64,000 nucleotides of DNA from NCBI RefSeq assembly GCF_002119725.1, contig NZ_CP021109.1, forward strand, positions 1,860,001-1,924,000, read 5' to 3'. Position numbers and translations under genes: made by a program. The notes beneath the pieces were generated by a model. The model was not told the origin of the DNA and did not search any database. It was given only the letters and a program-made list of their open reading frames with translations. Of this stretch, positions 19,094-26,243 are shown piece by piece; positions within the stretch are counted from its first letter, which is position 1; each line of letters opens with the position of its first letter. Source of the stretch: Bordetella genomosp. 9. Its GTDB lineage: Bacteria > Pseudomonadota > Gammaproteobacteria > Burkholderiales > Burkholderiaceae_B.

Positions 19094-19822
19094 TCATAGC
19101 TCCCGATGCAAATGCACCACGCGCCCCAATAGACAAGTCCCGTCGCCGCACGGCACCGGCGGATAGGTCTTCTGGTCGGCATTGTCTGACATGAGCCACC
19201 AGCGCCGATGCTCATATTTCAGCCGCTTCACGGTCAGTTCGCCTTCGTGATTAACGGCCACAATGGCGTCCTTTTCTCGGCTTGTGTTCGCCGTGTCAAC
19301 GACGATCACGTCGCCGTCGAGGATCCGCGGCGACATGCTGTTGCCGTTGACTCTCGTGGCGTAGAGCCTGGAGGGGTCTAGATCTCGGCGCTCGATCCAA
19401 TTGCGGGGGAGAAACAGCGGCTCTTCCGCATCTTCCTCCGAAAATTCCACCGAGAAGCCGGAGATACCGGCAGAAATCTTGAAGACGACCTGACGGACCG
19501 GAACCAATCCAGGGTCAAGTTCTGGGTCAATCTCTTTCCCCTCCCTCATGGCGACCCTGCCAGAAGCCTCAGCGATCCGAGCTGCCAGTGTGGGGCTGAA
19601 TTCATCTATGGCGCAGTTCAGTCCTTCGGCAAACTTCTTCGCGGCCTCGATGTTCAATGGGCGCCGCCCCAGGAGGTATTGGGAAACCATGCTCTGGTTT
19701 CCGATGCCGTAAGCCGCCCCAAACGCCATTTGGCTCATGGGCGACTTTTGCTTGAACAAAGCGTTCAGCCGGGCGGCGTCTTCTCTCTGCCAAAGCTCTA
19801 ACGGTTTAGGGGCGGCTGTCAT
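19094..19822 (-). CDS. cI: CI-like repressor with S24 autopeptidase
   Basis: 242 aa. The N-terminal HTH is about residues 28-60 (QMAFGAAYGIGNQSMVSQYLLGRRPLN). The C-terminal LexA/S24 domain has catalytic S162 (NGNSMSPRI) and K199 (LTVKRL), with a candidate Ala118-Gly119 cleavage site (KISAGISGF). The frame opens further upstream to 19876, but ATG 19822 leaves the operators outside. It should bind the AGCAATGCT operators at both PL and PR and be inactivated by RecA-stimulated self-cleavage. Confidence 0.9.
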   Translation of the reverse strand: MTAAPKPLELWQREDAARLNALFKQKSPMSQMAFGAAYGIGNQSMVSQYLLGRRPLNIEAAKKFAEGLNCAIDEFSPTLAARIAEASGRVAMREGKEIDPELDPGLVPVRQVVFKISAGISGFSVEFSEEDAEEPLFLPRNWIERRDLDPSRLYATRVNGNSMSPRILDGDVIVVDTANTSREKDAIVAVNHEGELTVKRLKYEHRRWWLMSDNADQKTYPPVPCGDGTCLLGRVVHLHREL

Positions 19823-19833
19823 GGGGCGGAGTG

Positions 19834-19899
19834 TAGCGATGCTATTTGCCACCACAACCAGCAATGCTGTTGACACGGAGCTAACAGCAATGCTACTTT
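19834..19899 (+). promoter_or_regulatory. PR promoter and three-part operator
   Basis: TTGACA (19870-19875), 18-bp spacer, TACTTT (19894-19899) drive cro. Three AGC(A/G)ATGCT sites start at 19835, 19860 and 19886, spaced 25 and 26 bp. The third overlaps the -10; the second sits just before the -35. The same motif with 26-bp spacing occurs at PL. Confidence 0.85.
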
Positions 19900-19906
19900 A
19901 GGTGGT

Positions 19907-20131
19907 ATGAAGATAGACCAATACCTAGAGAGTAGTGGGCTTACCCAGGCGGCGTTCGCCGGAGCCCTGGGGGTAACTCAATCGGTCGTTTGGCAATGGC
20001 TGAGCGGTAGGCGCCCGGTGCCGGTTGAGCGCTGCGCTGATATTGAGCGTGTGACCAGCGGCGCCGTAAGCCGAAAGGATCTGCGTCCGTCCGATTGGCA
20101 TCGTATATGGCCAGAACTGGCGTGCTCGTAA
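19907..20131 (+). CDS. cro: Cro-like repressor (YdaS-type HTH)
   Basis: 74 aa: MKIDQYLESSGLTQAAFAGA followed by LGVTQSVVWQWLSGRRPVPV and a C-terminal conserved RPSDWHRIWPEL. This is the YdaS/Cro form. First gene of the rightward early transcript, 8 bp downstream of the PR -10 box, which implies a very short or absent leader. Divergent from cI. Confidence 0.85.
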   Translation: MKIDQYLESSGLTQAAFAGALGVTQSVVWQWLSGRRPVPVERCADIERVTSGAVSRKDLRPSDWHRIWPELACS

Positions 20132-20223
20132 CGGTTTGGTCTTCATTCTTCTAAGCCTTCTTGTTGTTGCAGCGCATCGTACCCGCTCTGCCCATCAGTA
20201 AAAACGTTCGGAGACGCTTCCCA

Positions 20224-20661
20224 ATGAACACCACCGACGCAGCCTACGCCACCGTTCACGATTATCCAGGCGGAAGCGAGTCTCTTGGCCCGAGGGTGGG
20301 CATCTCCGCGGCCGTGCTGCGGAACAAGGTCAACCCGAACAACGACACGCACCACCTTACCTATGCCGAGGCGATCCGCATATCCGGCCTCACGGGCGAC
20401 GTGCGAATGATCGAAGCGTGGGCGGCGCTGCATGACCGGATCCTCGTGCCGGTGCCACAAGCTGGCACATCGGACATGGATGTTCTGTCTGATACCTGCT
20501 CGCTGGTAACCCAAGTCGGCGAGTACATGAAGACCATCCACACGGCGCTGTCTGATGGCAGGGTAGACCAGAAGGAAATTTCCGCCATTCGCCAGCAGGC
20601 TATCGAAGCCATGGCTAAGGTCGCCACGCTCGTCGCCTGCCTGGAAGGGATGGCCGAGTAA
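20224..20661 (+). CDS. cII: CII-family phage regulatory protein
   Basis: 145 aa matching the CP76-like/CII regulatory family: MNTTDAAYATVHDYPGGSES, then LGPRVGISAAVLRNKVNPNN with a helix-turn-helix, and a helical tail. Located directly after cro, as CII genes are. ATG 20224 is the conserved start; the frame is open from 20161. Likely activates lysogenic promoters; targets are not identifiable. Confidence 0.8.
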   Translation: MNTTDAAYATVHDYPGGSESLGPRVGISAAVLRNKVNPNNDTHHLTYAEAIRISGLTGDVRMIEAWAALHDRILVPVPQAGTSDMDVLSDTCSLVTQVGEYMKTIHTALSDGRVDQKEISAIRQQAIEAMAKVATLVACLEGMAE

Positions 20662-21134
20662 TGGCGAAGATCGCGCTGCGCAAGGACGAGTCCGGCAAAT
20701 TGGCAGGGCTGACTGAGGCTGATCAGCGCGCTTGGTCCAGGTTCATTCGCAAGATCAAGTCGCTGCCTTTGGGAGGGACCATCTCCTTCGAGCATCGGTT
20801 CCCGCGCAGTCCCAAGTTTCATCGCCTGCACTTCGCGATGCTGGGCGTGCTGTTCGACAACCAAGAGCAGTTTGCAAACCCGGAGGACCTTCGGAAGTGG
20901 GTTGAAGTAGGGGCGGGGCACTGCAGCTTTGTCCCGGGCCCGAAAGGACGCCTGGTGGCGTTGCCGCTTTCCATCAGCTATGAGTCCCTGGACGACGCCG
21001 AATTCTACGAGCACCACGTCAAGGTTTTGGCGTTCCTGCGCTCGAAGCCCGCGACTCGATTTCTTTGGCCCGATATCGCGGACACCGCAGCGTTGTCAGC
21101 AGTGGACGGCATCCTGGCGGAGTTCAGCGTATGA
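20661..21134 (+). CDS. DUF1367-like phage protein
   Basis: 157 aa. The pattern SPKFHRLHFAMLGVLFDNQE ... WVEVGAGHC ... SISYESLDDAEFYEHHVKVL is characteristic of DUF1367 proteins in lambdoid ninR-like regions. The ATG shares a base with the cII stop (TAATG). Function unknown. Confidence 0.75.
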   Translation: MAKIALRKDESGKLAGLTEADQRAWSRFIRKIKSLPLGGTISFEHRFPRSPKFHRLHFAMLGVLFDNQEQFANPEDLRKWVEVGAGHCSFVPGPKGRLVALPLSISYESLDDAEFYEHHVKVLAFLRSKPATRFLWPDIADTAALSAVDGILAEFSV

Positions 21135-21490
21135 AAGGCCGTTCCCCGTCCGCAGAACAGAAGCGCTTCCACGACCTGCTTGCGCGCGAGATAGGCTGCG
21201 TAGCATGCCGTACAGAAGGCATCCTCAGTACATACGTGTCGATCCACCATTGCGACGGTCGCACGAAGCCGCACGCGCACTGGTTCGTCCTGCCGCTGTG
21301 TGGCCCACATCACCAAGATCAAGGCATTGCAGGGGTGGTCGCGATCCACCCGCACAAGACGCGTTTTCAAGAACGGTACGGCACTCAGAAGACGCTCTTG
21401 GCGTGGTGCATAGAGATCCTGCAAGACCGTGGGTTTGTCGTGCCCGATGGCGCACTGTGCGCGGCTGGAATGTTGGGGGCGCCCGCATGA
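21131..21490 (+). CDS. Ref-like HNH nuclease
   Basis: 119 aa. Metal/active-site pattern GCVACR ... VSIHHCDGRTKPHAH ... VLPLCGPHHQDQG matches the HNH-type domain of phage P1 Ref (RecA-dependent nuclease) and its phage relatives. Coupled at both ends by ATGA overlaps. P1 Ref makes RecA-directed breaks; the same role here is inferred. Confidence 0.7.
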   Translation: MKGRSPSAEQKRFHDLLAREIGCVACRTEGILSTYVSIHHCDGRTKPHAHWFVLPLCGPHHQDQGIAGVVAIHPHKTRFQERYGTQKTLLAWCIEILQDRGFVVPDGALCAAGMLGAPA

Positions 21491-22254
21491 GCATCGCCCT
21501 GATGACCGAGGCATGGAAGCTTCAGGGCCTATCGAGCACCCAGAAGCTCGTGCTGCTGTCCCTGGCTGACAACGCGAACGACCAGGGCGAGTGCTATCCC
21601 TCCCTAGCCCAGATATGCGCGCGCACCTGCCTGTCCGAGCGCGCAGTACGTGGCGCTATCAGAGCGCTGGAGGATATGGGATACGTGAAATCGGTATCCC
21701 GGCTTGGCACTTCCACCATGTACCACCTGACGACCACCCCGGCACATGGTGCCCCCCCGGCAGGAAATGCCCCCCGGCAGGAGATGCCGCCCAGGGGGGC
21801 ACCAGATGCCGCCCTACCCCGGCATGACGTGCCCCCCACCCCGGCACGTGGTGCCCCCAAACCGTCAATTAACCGTCAATTGAACCATCACTTAACCGTC
21901 ACTAAGAGGCGTGTGAAGGGGGGCGGGTTTGATGCGGCGCAGATCGAGCTGCCGGACTGGTTGCCTGCGGACGCTTGGGCAAAGTGGGTGAAGCACCGAC
22001 GCGAGATCAAAAAGGCTCTGACGGAGGAAACCACCAAGCAGCAGATCGCCAAGTTGCACGAGTGGCATGAGCAAGGCCACAGGGTTAACGAAATCATCGA
22101 TCACTGCGTTGGAGCAGGGTGGCAAGGTCTCTTCCTGCCCAACAACTGGAGCAGGCCCGCAGGGGCAGCCCAACAACCGAAGAAGGCGAACGCACATGGA
22201 AATTTTGGAAGCCAAGACTACCGAGCCGGGGTTGGTGCGGATGGCTCTTTCTAA
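21487..22254 (+). CDS. O-like replication initiation protein
   Basis: 255 aa. The N-terminal winged helix is typical of phage replication O proteins (STQKLVLLSLADNANDQGECYPSLAQICARTCLSERAVRGAIRALEDMGYV). The middle is Pro/Gly-rich because the DNA carries origin iterons, and the C-terminal domain (WAKWVKHRREIKKALTEETTKQQIAKLHEW) probably contacts the helicase loader. The ATG overlaps the Ref-like stop (ATGA); the end overlaps the DnaC-like gene by 59 bp, as in lambda O/P. Confidence 0.85.
   Translation: MSIALMTEAWKLQGLSSTQKLVLLSLADNANDQGECYPSLAQICARTCLSERAVRGAIRALEDMGYVKSVSRLGTSTMYHLTTTPAHGAPPAGNAPRQEMPPRGAPDAALPRHDVPPTPARGAPKPSINRQLNHHLTVTKRRVKGGGFDAAQIELPDWLPADAWAKWVKHRREIKKALTEETTKQQIAKLHEWHEQGHRVNEIIDHCVGAGWQGLFLPNNWSRPAGAAQQPKKANAHGNFGSQDYRAGVGADGSF
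21741..21904 (+). other. Putative phage replication origin (iterons plus AT-rich repeats)
   Basis: Six 13-bp palindromic iterons of form GGCA-N5-TGCC start at 21741, 21759, 21776, 21798, 21821 and 21843. They are followed by four 11-bp AACCRTCAMTW-type repeats starting at 21860, 21871, 21883 and 21894. Iterons plus an AT-rich run inside the initiator gene is the lambda ori plan. Confidence 0.8.
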
Positions 22255-22996
22255 GTTCGTCAAAGTTCCTGGCACCTGCGAGGAGCATGGCAACTACGAG
22301 GGAATCGTTTTCCGCGGGCAAGGACCGTTCTGCCCCACCTGCGTTGAAAACCAGCGCAAGGAGGACGAGGCGAAGAGGAAGGAAGAGCTCTACCGAGAAT
22401 GGGCGGAGCGTAAGGCTGCGATCCTGCTCGGTCGCGCCGCTATCCCGCCCCGCTTTGCAGATCGCCGCCTGGACAACTTCGCCCCCCACGCTGAGGGGCC
22501 GGCCGCTGCATTGGCGATCGCCAAGCAGTTCGTGGCCGAGTTCGATCAGTGCCTAGAGACCGGCCGCAGCCTGATCTTCTGCGGCGGCGTTGGCTCTGGG
22601 AAAACGCATTTGTCCGTAGGAATATGCCACGGCGTTATCGCGCTGGGTCGGATGGCGGTTTTTACTTCCGTGCTGACCGCGATCCGGTCTATCAAGGAAA
22701 CGTATCGCAAGGGTTCCGAGACGACGGAAGCCCAAGCGATTGAGCGGCTGATCGAGCCCGACTTGCTCGTGCTGGACGAGGTAGGCGTCCAGTTCGGTAG
22801 CGAGACCGAAAAAATGTACCTGTTCGAAGTAATCAACGGCCGCTATGAACAACTGCGACCAACCATCGTTATTAGCAATCTCGCCAAGGACGCCTTGACG
22901 GAATACCTGGGAGAGCGAGTTGTTGACCGTCTCCGTGAAGGCGGGGGGCGCATGGTGATCTTCGATTGGCCCAGCTACCGGAGAATCGCGCGATGA
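22196..22996 (+). CDS. DnaC-like helicase loader ATPase
   Basis: 266-aa AAA+ ATPase. The N-terminal C28-x2-H31/C46-x2-C49 zinc motif is followed by a charged linker. Walker A is CGGVGSGKTH (129-138) and Walker B LLVLDEVG (190-197). The C-terminus has an arginine-rich RVVDRLREGGGRMV. It matches DnaC-type loaders that deliver the host helicase to the origin bound by O. Start ATG 22196 sits inside the O-like gene. Confidence 0.88.
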   Translation: MEILEAKTTEPGLVRMALSKFVKVPGTCEEHGNYEGIVFRGQGPFCPTCVENQRKEDEAKRKEELYREWAERKAAILLGRAAIPPRFADRRLDNFAPHAEGPAAALAIAKQFVAEFDQCLETGRSLIFCGGVGSGKTHLSVGICHGVIALGRMAVFTSVLTAIRSIKETYRKGSETTEAQAIERLIEPDLLVLDEVGVQFGSETEKMYLFEVINGRYEQLRPTIVISNLAKDALTEYLGERVVDRLREGGGRMVIFDWPSYRRIAR

Positions 22997-23343
22997 GAAA
23001 TTACCACAGGCTACTGGTATACGCGCTGCGCAAGGCTGGGCCAATGACTTCGTCGGAATTGGCCGCTGAAGTTGAGATGGAGAAAAAGTCAGTAAGAGAC
23101 GCGCTGAGTCTCGCCCGGCGCAAAGGGACCATCCACATCACAGCCTGGAGAGTCAACGAGGGTGGTAGGCGGGTGGCGGTGTACGGGCCAGGGGCCGGCG
23201 AAGACGCGCCGCTGCCTGAAATGCCATCGAAGGCGAAGAGAGAAGTGCGGCGCCGCCTGCCGACGAGCGTCGATATCGAACGAATCGCGGCCTCTTCACA
23301 ATACTTCAACCCCTTCAATCTCGGCCGCGGAGGTCAAGCGTGA
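22993..23343 (+). CDS. Winged-helix phage protein
   Basis: 116 aa. A helix-turn-helix stretch (GPMTSSELAAEVEMEKKSVRDALSLARRKGTIHI) with a basic wing, then a Pro/Lys-rich tail. The ATG overlaps the helicase-loader stop as ATGA. Likely a DNA-binding accessory regulator; target unknown. Confidence 0.6.
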   Translation: MRNYHRLLVYALRKAGPMTSSELAAEVEMEKKSVRDALSLARRKGTIHITAWRVNEGGRRVAVYGPGAGEDAPLPEMPSKAKREVRRRLPTSVDIERIAASSQYFNPFNLGRGGQA

Positions 23344-23801
23344 AGCAAATGGACGTAGCCATGGACCCCCTGGCCGCGCGTGGCCGGAGTTCCCGCACCA
23401 AAGGCCAGAACTTCGAGCGCCTGGTTGCCAACATGCTGACCGAAGCGACCGGCGCCACGTGGAAACGCCGGGTACGTCAGCATGGGAACGACAGCGACGT
23501 GGTGACGGAGGACCCGGCATTCCAGCACGTCAGCATCGAGTGCAAGCATGCCGACCGTCTCTGCATCCCGGCGTGGTGGAGGCAGGCCCAGGCCCAGGCC
23601 GGGGGCAAGGTTCCGATGCTCGTCTACCGGCAGACAGGCTGCCCGATAGCGGTGATCGTGGACGCTCACTATGTCAGTCCGACGACATGGCCTGTCCGCG
23701 GCAGAAGCAAGCTGACGCTCGATTGGGAGTCGGCGATGCAATGGCTGCGGGAGATTGCGCGAAAACGCGTAACGGGCGACTGCATAGTCCTAGGGGAATG
23801 A
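23340..23801 (+). CDS. PD-(D/E)XK-type nuclease (resolvase-like)
   Basis: 153 aa, GTG start overlapping the previous stop as GTGA. Catalytic pattern: KGQNFERLVANML (Glu), then GNDSDVV (Asp), then VSIECKHADR (E-x-K), followed by WWRQAQAQAGGKVPMLVYRQ. This is a small PD-(D/E)XK fold often found where RusA-type Holliday resolvases sit in phage early regions. Branch-cleaving function is inferred from position. Confidence 0.65.
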   Translation: MKQMDVAMDPLAARGRSSRTKGQNFERLVANMLTEATGATWKRRVRQHGNDSDVVTEDPAFQHVSIECKHADRLCIPAWWRQAQAQAGGKVPMLVYRQTGCPIAVIVDAHYVSPTTWPVRGRSKLTLDWESAMQWLREIARKRVTGDCIVLGE

Positions 23802-23802
23802 A

Positions 23803-23958
23803 ATGTGGATCAAACCGAAGGCCAGGAAGCTAGGCGACTTTTGGAATGTCTACTCTGACCACCACGAGGCCATGGGAAACACGCTGGACGAAGCCTACAG
23901 GTTATGGGCATGGCTGGCGGGTATCCCGGATTGGCTCGCTCATGGGAAGGCGCCATGA
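23803..23958 (+). CDS. 51-aa Trp-rich small protein
   Basis: MWIKPKARKLGDFWNVYSDH followed by HEAMGNTLDEAYRLWAWLAG. The ATG has GGGGAA just upstream, and the stop overlaps the next ATG as ATGA. Function unknown. Confidence 0.5.
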   Translation: MWIKPKARKLGDFWNVYSDHHEAMGNTLDEAYRLWAWLAGIPDWLAHGKAP

Positions 23959-24476
23959 AGCCCCTCATGCGCTGGCAGATGGGTGACCCCGCCAAGGTCT
24001 ACGAACAGATTGAGGAAGGGTGCCGCAAGCGAGCGCGGCGGGAATTGAAGGTAGACCCCTTCGGGGCGATTTGGAGAAAAGGGGTAATCGTGATGACCAG
24101 GGACGAAAGCGAACAGATCGAGGAACTGCTGCTGACGTGGTACTACTGGGCGGACGCCCACAGGGAGGAACGGGGATACAGCCGAGTATCCCCCGGCTTC
24201 CAGTACGCCGACAGCAGCGACGTGCACGAGGATGACGACGACCGGGACGCCCGCCTCAATCGATACGTCGCGGAGCAAGTAGACGCCTGCCTCGTTGCGC
24301 TACCGGTCGAGTTGCGCGCCGCAGTGGGGCTGCATACTGCCAACCGGGCGGCAGGGAACGAGGTCTATCGCAATCCACGCTGCAGTCCGGAAGAACAACA
24401 TCGCCGGTATCAGCAGGCAAAACTGGATCTGCTACCTTTGTTGCGCAGGCGCGATCTCGTGAAGATTGCTGCGTGA
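23955..24476 (+). CDS. Q-like late antiterminator (tentative)
   Basis: 173 aa. The C-terminal half (QVDACLVALPVELRAAVGLH ... EVYRNPRCSPEEQHRRYQQAKLDLLPLLRRRDLV) resembles the sigma-region-4-like domain in phage antitermination proteins of the Q/DUF1133 type. It is the last early gene and is followed at once by a strong promoter and terminator, the arrangement expected for Q and pR'. Identity rests on both lines. Confidence 0.6.
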   Translation: MKPLMRWQMGDPAKVYEQIEEGCRKRARRELKVDPFGAIWRKGVIVMTRDESEQIEELLLTWYYWADAHREERGYSRVSPGFQYADSSDVHEDDDDRDARLNRYVAEQVDACLVALPVELRAAVGLHTANRAAGNEVYRNPRCSPEEQHRRYQQAKLDLLPLLRRRDLVKIAA

Positions 24477-24481
24477 GGGTG

Positions 24482-24510
24482 TTGCATTGGGTCCCGGCAT
24501 ACCTTATAAT
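24482..24510 (+). promoter_or_regulatory. Strong late promoter (pR'-like)
   Basis: TTGCAT (24482-24487), 17-bp spacer, consensus TATAAT (24505-24510), immediately downstream of the Q-like gene and pointing to the late genes. Confidence 0.8.
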
Positions 24511-24955
24511 TCACGCCAAGGCGACTTCGCTCGCCCTAAAGAAACGTAAGCCCGCCAGGAAACTGCGCGGGTTTTCGTTTTTCAGCATCATCACGCTTGG
24601 CGATTCAAGTGCCGCGCGAAGCAAGTCGGCGTTGCCCGTTTGACGGGTGGCATCCTGGCCAGGGCCGAGACTGCTGCGGGGGAGTCGCCAGCCGTGATGG
24701 TGAAGCGCAGCGCGTGTAGAGGTCGCCGCAAGGCGTCAACCCGAAAGGGCCGGTTCCTCGAAGCTGGGCACCGTCAATGCGTTATCCGGCCCGCAAGGGT
24801 TCGGCGTGAATCTGGAGGGATCAAACCTTCCAGTTGGCAGCGCGGGAAGACGCGCAACCATTCCGCCCCTAGTGAGAAATCGCTGGGGGCTTTTTATTTC
24901 TCCGTGGCTCCCCGGAACCTTGCCGCCTAGAGCGGCTTTTTATTTGGAGGTCCGC
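24511..24955 (+). other. Gene-free structured late leader
   Basis: No convincing coding frame over 445 bp. Beyond the first terminator there are hairpins GGCGA/TCGCC (24521-24536) and CCCGT/ACGGG, and two more terminator-like hairpins at 24865-24896 and 24922-24943 with T-runs. It is a candidate place for qut and possibly cos, neither of which I can identify by motif. Confidence 0.5.
24551..24580 (+). terminator. Terminator in the late leader (tR'-like)
   Basis: Stem CCCGC-CAG-GAAA-CTG-C-GCGGG with one bulged C, followed by TTTTCGTTTTT. It lies about 40 nt after the late promoter, where a Q-modified polymerase would have to read through. Confidence 0.7.
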
Positions 24956-25033
24956 ATGTTCGGCGCAAACAATCCTGAAGACTGCATCTTTACCCCGAAG
25001 CGCAAGCAAGGGCTCGGGCCTTCGCGCGCGTGA
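24956..25033 (+). CDS. 25-aa leader peptide
   Basis: MFGANNPEDCIFTPKRKQGL then GPSRA. It has the textbook ribosome-binding site TTTGGAGG five bases before ATG, and its stop (TGATG) overlaps the next gene start. The good RBS and coupling suggest it mainly serves to load ribosomes on the late mRNA. Confidence 0.55.
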   Translation: MFGANNPEDCIFTPKRKQGLGPSRA

Positions 25034-25230
25034 TGGAGACGTTCTACCTCTGTCGGCACGGCGACGGACGGATAGTGTTGTCCGATCAGGTAGAAGGGAT
25101 TGGTGTCACCCCCATGAGTGCGCAGCCCGAAGATGGCAAGACCGCATGGCAGGTGTGCCGGGATCGGGTAGACATGTACGGGCTGGAGCATCGGCCAGGC
25201 TATGGCTACTACTCGGATGGACGGCGATGA
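25033..25230 (+). CDS. Hypothetical late protein
   Basis: 65 aa: METFYLCRHGDGRIVLSDQV and AWQVCRDRVDMYGLEHRPGY. No own Shine-Dalgarno is visible, so translation depends on coupling to the preceding 25-aa ORF (GTG at 25030 is an alternative start). Function unknown. Confidence 0.55.
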   Translation: METFYLCRHGDGRIVLSDQVEGIGVTPMSAQPEDGKTAWQVCRDRVDMYGLEHRPGYGYYSDGRR

Positions 25231-25406
25231 GCACGCAAACACAGCTAGACCGCATCGAGCAGAATCAGCAGATCATCATCGAGCAGAACAACCGCCTGCT
25301 CGAAGCGTTCGCCGCCCTGGCCGAAGAGGAAGAACAGGAAGAGCTCGCTGTATCGCTGGACGGTGAGTACGCAGGTAGCGAGCGGGATCAGGATCAGCCG
25401 CTATGA
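25227..25406 (+). CDS. Small coiled-coil protein
   Basis: 59 aa: MSTQTQLDRIEQNQQIIIEQ NNRLLEAF with heptad-like Ile/Leu spacing, then a Glu-rich tail. Coupled by ATGA at both ends. Lies just before HNH and terminase; possibly a packaging accessory, but that is only positional. Confidence 0.5.
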   Translation: MSTQTQLDRIEQNQQIIIEQNNRLLEAFAALAEEEEQEELAVSLDGEYAGSERDQDQPL

Positions 25407-25717
25407 CTCAGCCCGCCTACAAGGCCTGGTACAAGACGTACCGATGGCAGCAGCTACGCAAGAGACACCTGCATGACAACCCTCTGTGCGTCATGTGCGA
25501 GAGGGAAGGCAAGTACAAGCTGGCCAACATCTGCGATCACATAGAGCCGCACAGAGGCGACGAGACGAAGTTCTGGGAAGGACCGTTCCAGTCACTATGC
25601 AAGGCGCACCACGACAGCACCAAGCAGGCGATGGAGAAGTCAGGAGTGCTGAAGGTCGCGGTTGGTAGGGACGGATGGCCTATCAGTGATACCCCCAGGG
25701 GTATGGCAAAAGTCTGA
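25403..25717 (+). CDS. HNH endonuclease (packaging-associated)
   Basis: 104 aa: RWQQLRKRHLHDNPLCVMCE ... ANICDHIEPHRGD ... SLCKAHHDSTKQAM. Two CxxC/CxxH zinc pairs frame the HNH motif. Position directly before small and large terminase is conserved in HK97-like cos phages, where this HNH protein works with terminase in cos cleavage. Confidence 0.9.
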   Translation: MTQPAYKAWYKTYRWQQLRKRHLHDNPLCVMCEREGKYKLANICDHIEPHRGDETKFWEGPFQSLCKAHHDSTKQAMEKSGVLKVAVGRDGWPISDTPRGMAKV

Positions 25718-25796
25718 GGCCTTCTGGCTCCAGACCGGCCGCGAAGGTCTTTCTTCATAAACGTCCAGAAAAAAGCGGGACACAACAGGATTTGAA

Positions 25797-26243
25797 ATGG
25801 GCACTCGGGGCCGTAAATCGACGTCAGAAATGACCGTCGCGGCCCAAGTTGCGCCCGTTTCCAGCACTGACCGGCTGCCCGCTCCGGTGCATCTGACAGA
25901 CGCCGAGCGGAATGTCTGGCTTGAGGTGGTCAACGACCAACCGGCCAGCGCATTCACGCCGGTTCATGGCCCTCTGCTGGAGCAGTACTGCCGTCATGTC
26001 GTGCAGGCGCGCTTGTTGGCCGACGAGATCATGCACTTTGACCGGGCGTGGCTGGCTGACGATGACGGGCTGAAGCGTTATGACCGCCTGCTGGCGATGC
26101 AGGAGCGGGAAGGGCGCGCTGCATCATCTTTGGCGACCCGCCTACGCATTACCCGGCAGGCGACTGCCGACCCGAAAACCGTAGGCCGGGCGAATAGCCG
26201 TCAGGCCAGGGCCAGGAAGCCGTGGGAACTCGTCGAGGATTGA
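25797..26243 (+). CDS. terS: Terminase small subunit (P27 family)
   Basis: 148 aa: MGTRGRKSTSEMTVAAQVAP ... LTDAERNVWLEVVND ... LLEQYCRHVVQARLLADEI ... LATRLRITRQATADPKTVGRAN. This is the P27-like small terminase pattern with a basic C-terminus. It overlaps terL by 22 bp. It should recognise the packaging site. Confidence 0.85.
   Translation: MGTRGRKSTSEMTVAAQVAPVSSTDRLPAPVHLTDAERNVWLEVVNDQPASAFTPVHGPLLEQYCRHVVQARLLADEIMHFDRAWLADDDGLKRYDRLLAMQEREGRAASSLATRLRITRQATADPKTVGRANSRQARARKPWELVED

Noticed and set aside
21741-21904. Repeat cluster as a CRISPR array
   Set aside because: Units are 13-bp palindromes with 4-10 bp gaps inside an intact coding gene; iterons, not CRISPR.
24640-24930. 96-codon frame in the late leader
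   Set aside because: No RBS, Arg/Ser/Gly filler composition, and it crosses terminator-like hairpins.
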